NCBI GenBank assembly: GCA_013398295.1
Contig: VZSF01001062.1
Span: forward strand, 124,001-188,000
Length of the DNA stretch: 64,000 nucleotides
Direction: 5' to 3'
From: Chionis minor
Taxonomy: Eukaryota > Chordata > Aves > Charadriiformes > Chionididae
The position numbers and the translations under genes were made by a program. The notes under the pieces are model-generated. The model was given only the letters and a program-made list of their open reading frames with translations. It had not been told where the DNA came from and ran no database searches. Below are positions 25,701 to 37,964 of this stretch, one piece after another (within the stretch, counting starts at the first letter, position 1; each line of letters begins with the position of its first letter).

Positions 25701-28489
25701 CCCTGGGAAACTGACAGTAGATCCTATCAAGATGGGAAAAGTCAATGGAAATTCCAGAGGAGAAGCAAAGTCTTTTGGGGCAGCATGAGATATGCTGTTA
25801 TTAGGTTATTATTACCTGTTTCTGACCAAAGATAAGATGTTGGGACATGTTTCTGGCAAAGACAGAACTCTCTCCTCATCTAAATGCCACGTTGAAGTTT
25901 GACCCCTTCTCTGATGACCCTGTGACAATTGAAACAAAAAAGCTGACTCTCCTGAGAGAGACCCGGGCTCTTAAGTCTGATCTTGTCTGTGTTTAAACTG
26001 CTCTAGACTATAGGGTGTTTTTTAAGGTACATTGTCTAGAGGCTGCGTTAAATGTACACTGTTTGGGCTATTGTTACCTACTGGGTAACACTGTATTCTG
26101 GGAGACTGTCAAACTCAGAGATAAGGTGGAACAGATTATCAAAGCTCTGAATTTGTTGTGACTAGGCTTTCTGGGACATAAGTAAAACTTGCTCGAAACT
26201 ATCTTGCCTGTCTTCAGCTTCTGTTGCAACATGAGCCTACCCTTAATCTTTTTTTTACCACATCAAATCCATTGTTAGAGGGATACGAATAATATTTGAT
26301 GAATTGTATTGGTAAAGTCTGTTAACCAAGTTAAAACTGTTTCCACTTTATTGGAAAGTTGTATATTAGTTGTATATATGTATATATTAGTTGCAAATGC
26401 TGTAGAAAATCAGAGCAAGGTGGGAACAATTATTTTGGTACACAGTGTGGCATAGTAGGAACAGCAATTAATACAAAATAGCAAATATTACTAAGACGGT
26501 ATGGCTGTGGACAGCTTGTGGGGACTTACTTATTCACCACTTACCAAGTTGAATATTGCTTGATCCTACATCACTGTAAAAGTGGAAATCACTGATCCTG
26601 GTTCTTCGGAGCTTAATGGAAATCAAAACCATTGAACAAAGCAGCCTATGGCCTTACGTGCTGCTGTTATAAGTTGAAGTGAGTTTCTAATATGATTTTA
26701 TAAAGCATGAAGAGTTTTACATGACTTCAAGTGTATGAATTATGGGAGAAAATAAAACCACATGTGTAAGCGATAGCTATTAGGTGCAAATATTAAACTT
26801 CTTGTATTCTATTTTAGACTAATGTGTTGATTGGTTGTGTGAATAAACATAATGGACTGTTAAAAGTTATGAATTTGTCACTCAGCAAAAACTAATTAAC
26901 TTAATAGGAACCTAAATTTTGAAAAAATAAAATCCAAATTCTTGGGGAAAAAGTATTGTCTTAAAATGCTGAAATCTCTCCTAAGGTGAAGCAGAAGTAC
27001 TGGGAATTCTGACCATGAGGTAACATCAAAATGGTCACCAACAAACAAGGTCACTCAGCTAAAAAAAAAACCTATGTAAAGGAGGGATTTGCTTGCTCAA
27101 ATTCATGTTCACCTTTAAAAGGGGTGTTTTTGCCTTTCTTCACAACAGACTTTTTTTGCCTTTTTCAGTAGAGATGAAAACATCATGTCTTGCTCTTAAC
27201 GTGATGGGCCACTTCTGCAGCCCACAGAGAAATAATCTACTTTTTGTTGCTTCTAGAAGAAATAGTTTTTGCCTCTAGAAGAAGTAATTTTTTCTCTGCT
27301 TTGTGTGAAGAACTGATGATAGTTCAGTTGCTTTGCTAACTTAATTACTGCTTCATATCTAGCAACTAGCAAGAACTACAGAGCTTGTTGAGGTGTTATC
27401 AGACAAGAGGAAAGAAATGGGATCCATTCTGTGAACTTTGTAAGAGACTGCTGAAAATTTTTTTAGAAGCCTTTGTTTCCAGTAGGTAAGGCTTATGTTT
27501 TGTTACTGGTGATGAAATGGTGCATTGTTAGTAAATGAAGTACAATATAATTTCTTCAAACTACATAGTGCTTCAGCTTTAAAAAGTTTGTTTCATAATT
27601 AAGTTTACAGCAGTGCTGTACAACTGAAATGTAGTCCATTTGTCTTAAATTAACAAAGGCTGTATATTCGTTCTGTGCATTTTATTAAAAAAAAATAATC
27701 TTTAAGTAATTAATAAATGACTTCTTCCATGGACTCTTACTGTGGAGACACAGTGCAAATCAGCAAGCCAAAAGAGTCTTGGTCCTGAGTTCTCATGAAC
27801 ATCTGAGATTCGTTCAATTTGAATGGGAATTTTGAACTGTTGCTTTAACATGGTTATAGAATTATATGAGTTTGGGATTATTCATTATTTAACTTTATTT
27901 TGATCTGGAAGGTTCTTCAGTGTTTTTTTCTTAATGCAAATGTGGATATAGATCAGATTTAGTGACTGCAGTGGAAACAACTAGGATGTTTTTTCCACAG
28001 AAGAGGGGCTCTTCCTTAGAAGAAACAGAAAAACTACAGTATTCATTTTATAACATCTGTGCATATCTAGAGTTAACCATGTTTTTGTTGTAGAAACACA
28101 ACTTGTTCTCTAGGCTTCATGGCCTACAGATAGGGCTGTAGAAGTTTAGAAAATAATTCATTAAGTTATTTGCCACACCTTCACATTTGACTTACTTTTC
28201 CCTTGCTGGTTTTGGCTATCCCCTTTTCATGTCGGCGGGCTGTCTAACTTCTGTTAAACTCTTTTCTTTTCAGGCTTTTCTACAAATTCACTTCAGTCAT
28301 CACAGATTGACTTTCAGATAGACTAGAACAGGAAGACTTAGAGAAAATATGTACAGTAACAACGTATATAAATCTAAAGTGTGTAAATACTATATCACTT
28401 GCTGAACGATCTGTCCATTACTTAGTCTTCTTGGCAGTTTTGCCTGCTTGTAACTCCTGCAAAGCCGCAAATCTTGGCTACTTCAGTGT

Positions 28490-28690
28490 TTTGCTGTGGC
28501 TTTGGCTGGGATTGAGCTGACTTTCCTATTAGCAGCTGGTATGGTGATGTGTTTCGGGTTTGGGATGGGATAGTGCACTAGTGTTTTTGGCTGTTGCTAA
28601 GAACTCAAGGCCTTCTTTCCTTCTCCCACCACCCCACCAGTGAGTAGGCTGGGAGTGGGAGTGCACAAAAAGTCATGGGGAGACCGTCTG
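28490..28690 (+). mobile_element. Avian ERVL-type LTR fragment
   Basis: The segment reads TTTGGCTGGGATTGAGCTGA, then TAGCAGCTGGTATGGTGATG and TGTTTTTGGCTGTTGCTAAG. This order of words is characteristic of a widespread avian ERVL LTR (GGCTGGGATTGAGTTAA, AGCTGGTATGGTGCTGTG, GTTGCTAAG). No internal retroviral coding sequence accompanies it. It is a diverged fragment about 0.9 kb upstream of exon 2. Boundaries are approximate. Confidence 0.65.
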
Positions 28691-29611
28691 ATGTCATGCT
28701 CAGAACATAAAGTGTTTCTTCAAAATGTCAAATTTCTCCATATCGGCCTCCCAGGAAGAGAAAAAGCTGGGAGAAAAAGCGTGGGGAATGTTGTTAGGTT
28801 TTTTTTTTCCTTGTGAGGGGTGGGGAACTTGCACACCTTCCCAGTATCTGCTAATTTAAAAAGCAAATTAAAATATTCTTTCTCTGAATAGCAGCCTGAT
28901 ACCTGATAGGCAGTCTGCCATATGCTACGTCACTGGTTGCATCTTTTCAATTCTTCCTCTTTGGCAGTAGTAGAATCAGTGGGTGGAATGTAGATCCATA
29001 TTTTCCACACTCGCTCCCCTTTCAATATACTGAATGTTCCCTGTCAGAGAGCTACCTACTGTTTTTTTGTTTTTAACATAGAAAATATTTAGTTTGCGAG
29101 CATATGTGAAAAGGCTCACATGCACAAAGCAGTTGCCAGTGATTGGACATGATGTGGCCTGGTGGCTTTGGAAAGCCAACGAGTGAACTTTCAGTGCTGG
29201 GTGTTGATTCGAGAACAGCATCAAGTTTATGATCCCTCACCAGCAATGGTGTGGAAGAGACCCAGGTGAAGGAAAAAACAGTTGATAGAAAAGATTGACA
29301 GTTCTTCAGAGAAGCGTTCTCAAAGGGAGGGATGCAGTAAGGTGGATAATTTGCGTTGAAATATATTTATCATTAATAATCCAATTCAACTGTAGAACAT
29401 GAAAGCTTTTGTTAGTTACTGAAACACATAACATTTCAAATTGACATCTAGATGGTAATAATTTTCTCACTATTTTAATTCTTCATTTTAATCCTGTAGA
29501 TATCATTGCACTTGTGTGAATACAGTTCTTTCAAAACAATAACATAATCAGCAATTTAAGTATTATATAGAAATACATTTAATTACCCCTTTTCTTTTTT
29601 CTTTCTTATAG
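28691..29611. other. NDUFAF2 intron 1, 3' end
   Basis: No gene or repeat recognised. It ends in the pyrimidine-rich tract CCCCTTTTCTTTTTTCTTTC and the TATAG acceptor of exon 2. Confidence 0.6.
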
Positions 29612-29701
29612 GGCAGATTATACCAGAAAGAAGATTTGTAGAAGCAATAAATCGTCAAGCTTATCAGTATGAAACGGGTGACTTTCCAACAGAATGGGAA
29701 G
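29612..29701 (+). CDS. NDUFAF2: NDUFAF2 exon 2 (complex I assembly factor 2)
   Basis: NDUFAF2 is a mitochondrial assembly chaperone for NADH:ubiquinone oxidoreductase. It is a paralogue of the structural subunit NDUFA12 and binds a late assembly intermediate, which NDUFA12 later occupies. This 90-nt exon follows a polypyrimidine tract ending in TATAG and ends at a GTAAAT donor. Its frame starts with two bases of a split codon (probably Gly) and ends with the first base of the next. It encodes a stretch beginning GQIIPERRFVEA and ending ETGDFPTEWE. The PTEWEAW sequence, completed by exon 3, is the signature of the NDUFA12/B17.2 family. No stop or frameshift is seen. Exon 1, encoding the start of the family domain, is outside the window. 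Confidence 0.93.
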
Positions 29702-32700
29702 GTAAATCCTGAATATTTTGGTTTCATTTCAAGATAATTTTGCCATTGAATGTAGATTCAATATTTTTAATTGAAAGCCTCACTATGTGGATGGGTTGTC
29801 TGTTGTCTTTCATGTTGAGTAATGTAGGCTTTTGTTTAACTGCCTAGTTATTATGAATTCTAAAGTAACCCCTGTATAAACAGGATAAATTCTGTTTAGG
29901 AAATCAGCACTTAATAAAAATGTAAATAAAGCCTGTATGATTATGACTTTCTCCTATTAAATGTGAAAATATTTGTGCCTGAAGGGGATCTGATAGAATG
30001 ACCAAAACTAAACATGTTAAATTTCTTGATTAAGCCTTCACTGCAGTGTTAATTTGTCAGTCATTTGAATTATTGGTGGCACAGTGATGTGATGGGGCTT
30101 TTTTTTTTTTAATGGTGGTATTTGGTTTCCTGTACTCTTCCTTGCACAATCTTGTAGGAAGTTGGAGAACCTGTTAATAATGAACCATTTTTTCCCACTG
30201 CTACTGATGAAAGTTTTGTCTGAAAATTTAGCACATAGAAAGAAATTTGGGAAGGTTAGAGGAGTTTTTCCGGATTAGCTGAGCAGCCCTTGGAGACAGA
30301 GAGAAAGCAGAGAGGGGAGTATATGTTGGTCCTTGGGGCTGTAGGAGCTCAAGCTGAGTGTGGGGTTAAATGTGGCTTAAAACCCAGGACCCTATAGCAT
30401 AAGCAAGGAACCCCTGAAATACTAGTTAGAGGTTACCCATCATTTAGCATGCTTTTGAGGGAGAATAATATCTAGGCATCTCCCAGAAGTTGGTGAGTTT
30501 AAAGCAAACAAACTTAAATTTTAAGCAGTATGTAACTAAACTGTGAAATTCCCTGTCATTGAATATTCTGCTTGCTGGAAGTTTGCATGAGTTCAAAAAG
30601 TGATTAAAAGAATTCATGGAAGAAAAATTCTTTTTATGCACAGACATTACTATCTAATGTGTCGGTGAGCTGCAAATTAATGGAGGCCACAGCATGTTTT
30701 GAGGAAATACCACAATATACTTGCTTTACCTCACTCTCTTTCTCTTGTGCTTACTGTTGGCCCCTGAGAGAGATGCTACTGAGGTAAGAGCAAACTTTGG
30801 TCTCATTATGTCCCTTCATGGAGTTAGTAGAAAAATATCAAATGTTCCCGTCTTGCATTTTATCATTGTCACTACACTGATTCCTTTGACTTTTTTTGCA
30901 ATCAGCTAAGGCTAGTATTAACAGCTAAACGCTTCTCAAAGGTGTTTCAATGCTATTAACAGCATCTGCCAGCTGTAGCAAAACCACAGTACCAACAGCT
31001 TCTGTCTTCTGCTGCTGTAGTACCCACAGTTGGCTGGCAAGTCTTAATCTAGTTGCTCCTGGTTCTTTATCAGCCCAAGATAGCCATCCTCTGAAGGACA
31101 GGTAGCAGCCTGATAGGCTTATCCTTACTAAATGATCTGGTGCTTGAATGAGTATCTACCTAATCCAACTGTCTGAAGGTCTGCTTCCTCATGCAGAAGT
31201 TCTCCAGCCACTGCTGGTCATCTTAGGTCTGTGTGACTGTCATGCAATCACTCCGCACCACAAACACTGTGAAGCATCTATAAAGGCTCAGGTAACTCTT
31301 CTCTGCTGTGAACGAATTCTCATCTAAGACCTGCTTCTGCCTCTGAAGTGTTGAAAAATGCTGTCCAGTAGTCTCTGCTTGCACTTAGCTGGAATTGACA
31401 AAAAAGAGCATGGACAGTCAGACTGTCTCAGTGTGGGCTAATCATCATTTCACGCAGAGTCTTAGACTGGTTCAAGCAAATTACTATATGAACCTGTCCC
31501 TTAGCACTGCTGGATTGGTGTAGCACAGTATCTCTCTTGAGAAACCTTAGCACAAATCCATGTGACTTGACAATGTGGTACATGGGAGGGTACAGCTGTT
31601 TGGAAGGATGCTTTTGGCAAGCAGCAGTACAGCGACCTTGAAGCTAAGGGGTTAGGTACCCTGTGGTACGGACTTATCTCAAAAATGCGGAGCTGAGATG
31701 TGCTTTTGCAAGTCAAGGCATCTTAATCAGGTTTGTTTTAAAGAAGAAAAGACAATTGGCCAGTCCCATTTTATGAGCTGCATTTACACTTTTAACGCCT
31801 AACTTTCTCATCGCTGTAACTGTGGGTTTTTTCAATGTGATTTTATCAACACAAAATAGAAAGAAATCACAGAGAAAAGGAAAATTTACAGTTTGCAGAT
31901 GGATAAGAGTCTTCTCCTTTTAACTGCTGAATTTCACTAGAAACAGGAAGAAAAGACACACGCTTCTTTCTTTTCCCCTGTGCATTCCTTAAGCAGAATG
32001 GGCGTGTAGTGCATGTTTCTGACAGATGAAGGCTAACCAGTATTTTTTTTGTCCAATGCCAATTTAAGCATTACACACAGTTTTGTGGAAGTATAACGTA
32101 ACTTTAAAAAAACCAAAATTGGTACTTCTGCTGTGGCTACAGAGGCTGTTCAAAGAACTAATGTGCCTTTGGGAACTAGGGATGTGGGATGCTCTGAAGT
32201 TCAGTTCATTGCAACTTCTTTTCTGCCTCCTCTAAAAAGAAAAATTCTCAGTGAGTGAGAAACAGGAAAGAATGGAAAGAGTAAACGGTTCAAATACTAC
32301 TATAGAAGCCAGTTACCTAAGTGGGAACAGTTATATACAAGTTTTTTAGACATGCTTGGCTGAAAGGCTTACAATTCTGTCTCTACTTTTTCCCTCTTTA
32401 AGATTGGTCTAGGAAGTTTCCCAGGCCCACAAGACCTGTGCTGAACTTTCACTCTGTATCTTGTGTCCAGACGCCTGAAAATTTCCCAATGCATTCTTTC
32501 TGTGGGTGTTCACTTTATAATTTGTGCTCTCATGGATGCTGATCATTCCAGCAAATAGTCTGAGACTTTGCAGGAGGATTTCTGAAATAGTTGCTCTTTT
32601 CTCTGAACAGTAGAAGATGAATATAAGGTTAGAGGGCTGCATAATATTTCTTACTTCTGTTTTCTCTTTACTCTTGGAAATTTTGTGGATCTTTAGTGTT

Positions 32701-32972
32701 CTAAATCCTCTCTGCTGCGCACATGTTTACTTTCATCTCCAGGGGCCTTCTCTCCAAATCTTGTGTATGCAGCTGGACATCTGCAGCTTCTCTGCTTCAT
32801 TTTTGGCTGGTTCAGCATTAGCAGTCCCCTTGCCTAGCCTTCTCAGGCTTTTTACTTTAAGGACTGTGCTGAAGTTTCTGTTGCCTTATTTTCTTCTCCT
32901 TTTTCTTGGGACCTGCAAACAGCTGCTTTCACCTGTACTGTCTTTTTTCTGCCAGGACTCATTTTTTTCACT
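29702..32972. other. NDUFAF2 intron 2, first part
   Basis: Non-coding sequence starting with the GTAAAT donor. Apart from an ancient CR1-like remnant at about 30490-30645, nothing recognisable was seen. The 179-codon ORF beginning at 32617 runs into the 3' end of the next CR1 and has no independent support. Confidence 0.55.
30490..30645 (+). mobile_element. Ancient CR1-like LINE remnant
   Basis: The translated stretch reads NSL...LLAGSLHEFKK, a stop, then LKEFMEEK. This fits the end of the RT polypeptide in old CR1 lineages (WNSLP..VVDA.SLHGFKKRLDKFMEEK). The upstream words GAGTTTAAAGCAAACAAA fit the same lineage. It is much more diverged than the other CR1 copies and contains stops. It was identified by pattern only. 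Confidence 0.55.
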
Positions 32973-34840
32973 GAATCACAGAATGGTAGGGGTTGGAAAG
33001 AACCTTCAAAGATCATCTAGTCCAATCCCCCTGCCAAAGCAGGTTCACCTAGAGCAGGTTGGACAGGAATGCATCCAGGTGGGTTTTGGATGTCTCCAAA
33101 GTTGGAGACTCCATCACCTCTCTGGTCAGCCTGTTCCAGTGCTTTGTCACCCTTAAAGAAGTTTTTCCTCATGTTCAGACAGAATTTCCTGTATTCCAGT
33201 TTGTGCCTGTTGCCTCTTGTCCTCATGCTGGGCACCACTGAAAAGAGTCTGGCCCCATCCTCTTGACCACCCTTTAGGTATTTATAAGCATTGATAAGAT
33301 CCTTTCAATCTTCTCTTCTCCAGGCTAAAGAGACCCAGGTCTCTCAATCTTTCCTCATAAGAGAGGTGTTGCATTCCCATGATCATCCCTCTGCTGGACT
33401 CTTTGCAGTAGTTCCCTGTCTTTCTTGAACTGGGAAGCTCAGAACCGGACACAATACTCAGATGTGCTCTCACCAGGGCAGAGTAGAGGGGGAGCATGAC
33501 CTCCCTCCACCTGCTGGCCACACTCCTCTTGATGCACCCCAGGATGCCATTGGCCTTCTTGGCCACAAGAGCACATTGCTGGCTCATGGTCATCCTGTTG
33601 TCCACCAGGACTCCCAGGTCCCTCTCTGCAGAGCTGCTTTCCAGCAGCTCAGCCCCCAACCTGTACTGGCGCTTGAGGTTATTCCTCCCCAGGTGCAGGA
33701 CCCTACACTTGCCTTTGTTGAATTTCATAAGGTTTTTCCCTGCCCAACTCTCCAGCCTGTCCAGGTCACACCAAACGGCAGCACAGACTTCTGGTGTGTC
33801 AGCCACCCCTCCCAGTTTCGTGTCGTCGGCAAACTTGCTGAGGGTACACTCTCTCCCCTCATCCAGGTCAGCAATGAATATGTTGAACAAGACTGGACCG
33901 AGTACTAACCTCTGGTTAACACCGCTAGCTACAAACCTCCAACTAGACTCTGCCCCACTGATCACAACCCTCTGAGACCTACCTGCCAGCCAGTTCTCAA
34001 TCCAACTCACTGCCCACTCATCTAACCCACACTTCCTAAGCTTATCTACAAGGATGTTATGGGAGACAGTGTCAAAAGCCTTGCTGAAGTCAAGACAATT
34101 ACTACTCTCCCCTCATCCACCCAGCCAGTCATGCCATCACAGAAGGCTATCAGATTGGTCAAGCATGACTTCCCCTTGGTGACTCCATGATGACCACTCC
34201 TGATAACTTTCTTTTCCTCCACGTGCTTAGAGATGACATGCAGGATGAGCTGTTCCATCATCTTTCCAGGGATAGAGGTGAGGCTGACTGGCCTGTAGTT
34301 TCCCAGGTCCTCCTCGCCCTTTTTGAAGACTGGTGTGACGTTAGTTTCCTCTAGTCCTCAGGCACCTCTTCTGGTCTCCATGACCTATCAAAAATGATGG
34401 AGAGCAGCTTTGCAATAATATCTGCCAGTTCCCTCAGCACTCGTGGCTGTGTCCCATCGAGGCCCATGGATTTGTGGGTGTCAGGTTTGCCTAAATGATG
34501 TCTAATCTGATCCTCCTCAACCAAGGGAAAGTCGTCCTTTCTCCAGACTTTCTCTCTTACCTCCAGGGTCTGGGATTCCTGAGGGTCAGCCTTAGCAGTA
34601 AAGGCAGGAGCAAAGAAGGCATTCAGTAACTCCACCTTCTCTGCGTCCTCCATCACCAGGGCACCCACCTCATTCAGCAGAGGGCCCACATTTTCCCTTG
34701 TCTTCCTTTTGTTACTGATGCACTGAAGAAGCCCTTCTTGTTGCCCTTGACATCCCTTGCCAGATTTAATTCCAAATGGGCCAGTCCCTTAATTCCAAGC
34801 CTCCCTTGTTGCATCCCTGCATACTTTGACAACTCTTCAC
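32973..34840 (-). mobile_element. CR1 LINE, 1.9 kb, RT domain plus 3' end
   Basis: The tail is at about 32973 (AATCACAGAATGGTAGGGGTTGG on the + strand). On the - strand the RT reads from a pre-RT segment (DAEKVELLNAFFA, 34689-34351). Next comes the [14 protein letters not shown] region, then SWIENWLAGRSQRVV and an intact catalytic box [13 protein letters not shown] (34010-33282). The thumb follows with several frame breaks. The core YLDFSKAFD box region (34261-34046) is frameshifted. The element is 5'-truncated near 34840 and inactive. Its upstream end faces a short + strand CR1 about 100 bases away. Confidence 0.9.
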
Positions 34841-34944
34841 ATGTGGATAATCTTTAATGGCCACCTGATTTAAAAGCAGTCATGCCCTCCCCTTGTTTCC
34901 GTACATCACACTGTACTGACTAGAAAAGAAACCTTTTGTGACCC

Positions 34945-35096
34945 ACCATCCCTGGAAGTGTTGAAGACCAAGCTGGATGGGGCTTTGAGTGATCTAGTGG
35001 GAGGTGTCCCCTGCCCATGGTGGGAGGGGGTTGGAACTAGGTGACCTTTAAGATCCCTTCCAACATAAACCATTCTATGATTCAGTAATTCTATGA
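34945..35096 (+). mobile_element. CR1 3'-end fragment, about 150 bp
   Basis: The + strand reads CCATCCCTGGAAGTGTTGAAG, GGATGGGGCTTTGAGTGATC, TGCCCATGGTGGGAGGGGG and CCATTCTATGATTC in the standard order of the CR1 RT end, 3'UTR and tail. It is a heavily 5'-truncated insertion, a typical product of target-primed reverse transcription. Confidence 0.92.
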
Positions 35097-37964
35097 CTGA
35101 AATGAATAAATGTACTGTCCCTGGAAATACATAATGGCATAAGTTGTCTGAGAAGAGCTTGCACAAAACCAGGGACAAGGGATTTTTTTAAGGAGTGGGA
35201 ACAGGCTGTAGTGGAGTTTGAAGAGGGCTGAGTTGAATCTCTTTGTGTATCTAAGAGATTTCAGCCTGGACAGCTGGTAAACTGAGGGCTGATTTTGACG
35301 CTGTCTTTATCAAGTTATAAACATGTAATAAGGTAACCGAGACCAAGTAGAAAGCTATAAAGCAAGCAGATAAACCAATCGTCCAGATTACAGACTCAGT
35401 CTGTGCAAGCTGTTTCTCAGACTCCAAAGAGGATGTTTGTGTATTAGACCTGAAAGTTTTCTAATACAGGGTCAAGGGCTTACTCCTGAAGGGTTTGCCT
35501 AGATTTTTTTGCCTGAAAATGTTAGTTTTAAGTGCTCCAGAGGATTAACTTTCATAAGTTTCTCAGACCTGTGAATTTTACAAAAGTTCAGAATGTCCAT
35601 TAAGGCTTTTCTGAAACAGAAACATGCTCAATATTAAAGGAGTAGAATCATAATCCCATGTGTTATCTTTAGTCTTAGTGTTAGCTACTTGTACACAGAA
35701 AATTAAGTTGATTTTCATTTTAAATATCCAAAAGTGTCTTTCCTTTTGCACTGTAGTTTTGAATTTAGAATGTAATCCATACGCACAATACCAATATTAC
35801 GTGGTTTTGTTTAGGTGGAGCCTCTTATATTTTACTACAAAGTGGGAGTGCATGCTTTTCCTTGGGCAATAGGGATGCACACAACAGATAACCTTTCTGT
35901 AATGCTAGTTATGAATGTTCACCTACTGCAGAATGTGTAATTTACCTCCTCGGGACACGTCAATAGTCCTCCTGAGAGGACATCAGTAATTTTACATGCT
36001 TATAGACATTCATGAGATTGCATGCTTCATTTTATTACCTATCTGCTCCAAGTCTTTTTTTAATTTTCTTTCCTGGTAACATTTAGTGATTAATGGGTGT
36101 CTTAATTTGTATGCTCACTTTTACGCTCATTACAGTGTGTTATGTGCCAGTAGGAATCTTAAAGTTCAATGAAAATCTCATGCATACTAATAAGCGCGCA
36201 AATGAGTGCTGATGAAAGAATGCGAGGGTCTCAAGGTAGGAAATGTCCAGCTATCTTGCAAAATTCCTTCTAGACAAAAGTGGCATTACAATGAGTACAG
36301 AATACAGTACAGTGCCATCCAGTTAAAATTAGAAGCAGCAGCATAATTAGTTTGAAACGGAGGTAATGATTCATTTTTCACAAGCTTTGGGGGGCAGGGA
36401 AGCATATTTTGGTTGCACTCAATACATACATGTTACCTTCTCTACTTTATCATGTTTAAAACATCTCGGCTGACAATGGTGAGGGAATTTTGTTTTGTTG
36501 GCGTAGGGAACAGGAGTGTTCATGTGGAAATCTTTTCCAGCTATAACTGTCACTGGACGCTTTTTAAGAAAGTGTATGCATGTATGTATATGGTGTTCAA
36601 ATAATATGTAATAAAGCACCTACCTGCCTTGTTTCCATCAACAAATATTTAACTGCAGTATAAATCTGTTCAGTAATTTAAACCTGCATTGACTAAAAGT
36701 GTAATGAAGAGCACAGAGAAAGGTGGGAGAGCATTTTCATTGCTAAGTTTTATACACCAAATATATTTTTCAAAGAGAATGCAAAATGTCTTAATCTCAA
36801 GATATCGTTTACTTGGATTTTGTTAAAATTGGTACTAACTCAGTAGTAAGTCACTAGTTCTACTTTTGTATATATTCATTTTTCCTTTGTTACCATGAAT
36901 TTCTCTTATGCCTGAGTTATGAGGTGTTGATGGTTTTTTGAATCTCGTGTTGGATGCTCAAAATATTGTTGGTAACTCAAAAAAAAAAAATTTGAAAGGC
37001 TTTTAACCACCTGAAAACTGGCGGGGATTAAATGTATTGGAGTCCTCCCATTCCTCTCCCCAAAGACTGAGCAGTGGTTAGGGGAATTAGTAGAAAAATT
37101 TAATGCTTTTGAAAGACTGATAAAACTATTAGAAGTTAAAGTATAATGTACTGAAATAAACTCAGTGCAGATGATACTTTCTTTGCTTCTAATCTTGCAA
37201 TGTATCTTGAGCTGTGCTTTATCTAGAATATTTGAGAAATGGATTTGTACAGGGGGAATGTTACATATTAAAGCTAACTAATTTCATCTTATGCCTATAA
37301 AGAGATTTTAGTAAATTTTGTTACTGTGTTGATCCCTCAGCTACATAGCAGTGAAGGAATCTCTCATTAAATAATGATTTTCTAGTGCAGCTTGTTAGAG
37401 ATGTTAAAATTAGTTAGCCTGTAGTAATTTGGAAAATGGTATCCAACCTTTGTGTCAGAAAGTTTTATTTAGGGTTAAACTGAAAAAGATTTGTAGTACT
37501 GACATTTATTAGAAAGAAGGAAGGTTGATAGCTCCTATCAAACTATGTGTTCAAATGCTTGTTACAGCTGGAAAGAAAAATAGCACAATGTTATAACTGT
37601 GTGCATTATTTATGTATTTAAGTAGATATAGTCTGATAATGGAATGTTTGGTATGAGAAATCTTTCTAAATTAAGGATTGTTTTGTTGCTTTTGCGTGCT
37701 GAGTGACTAATTTGAGATCTACTAATGAATAAAATGTGTTGCATAATGCTCCTTGGATCACCGCTTCTGTTTGCAAGACACATGTCATTGTGTTGCCCTT
37801 CACTGTTCTATCTGTGGCTTGTTAAACTGAGGCAGATAATTAAATGATAAAATCTGTAAATAGAAGTATTCCATTCATCTGAAAATCATTAATCAAATAG
37901 CTGCCTAAAAGTCCCATCTGCTATTGAAAGAATATCTATTGTAATGTTAGCAGAAATGTCTAAC
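35097..37964. other. NDUFAF2 intron 2, middle part
   Basis: AT-rich sequence without recognised genes or repeats. ORFs are short (70 codons or fewer) and scattered over both strands. Confidence 0.55.

Larger units (their letters stand above)
20701..28489. other. NDUFAF2 intron 1, mostly unrecognised sequence
   Basis: AT-rich intronic DNA with an A-run (20713-20731), a T-run of about 21 bases (about 23262-23283), a short CA/TA-rich patch (about 23092-23120), a GT-rich patch (about 23359-23371) and an ATGTATAT-rich patch (about 24660-24690). A perfect hairpin at 21565-21610 and a membrane-protein-like ORF at 22441-22755 are listed separately. No CR1 or LTR signature was found in the remainder. 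Confidence 0.5.

Noticed and set aside
25600..26000. Region with relatively coding-like composition (ORF at 25606-25788)
   Set aside because: No recognisable protein or repeat family; the evidence is too weak to call a pseudogene.
32617..33156. A 179-codon + strand ORF starting with hydrophobic stretches
   Set aside because: Its second half is reverse-complement CR1 tail and 3'UTR; the first half has no family match or splice support.
33462..33975. Two + strand ORFs of 148 and 159 codons
   Set aside because: They are antisense shadows of the - strand CR1 reverse transcriptase.
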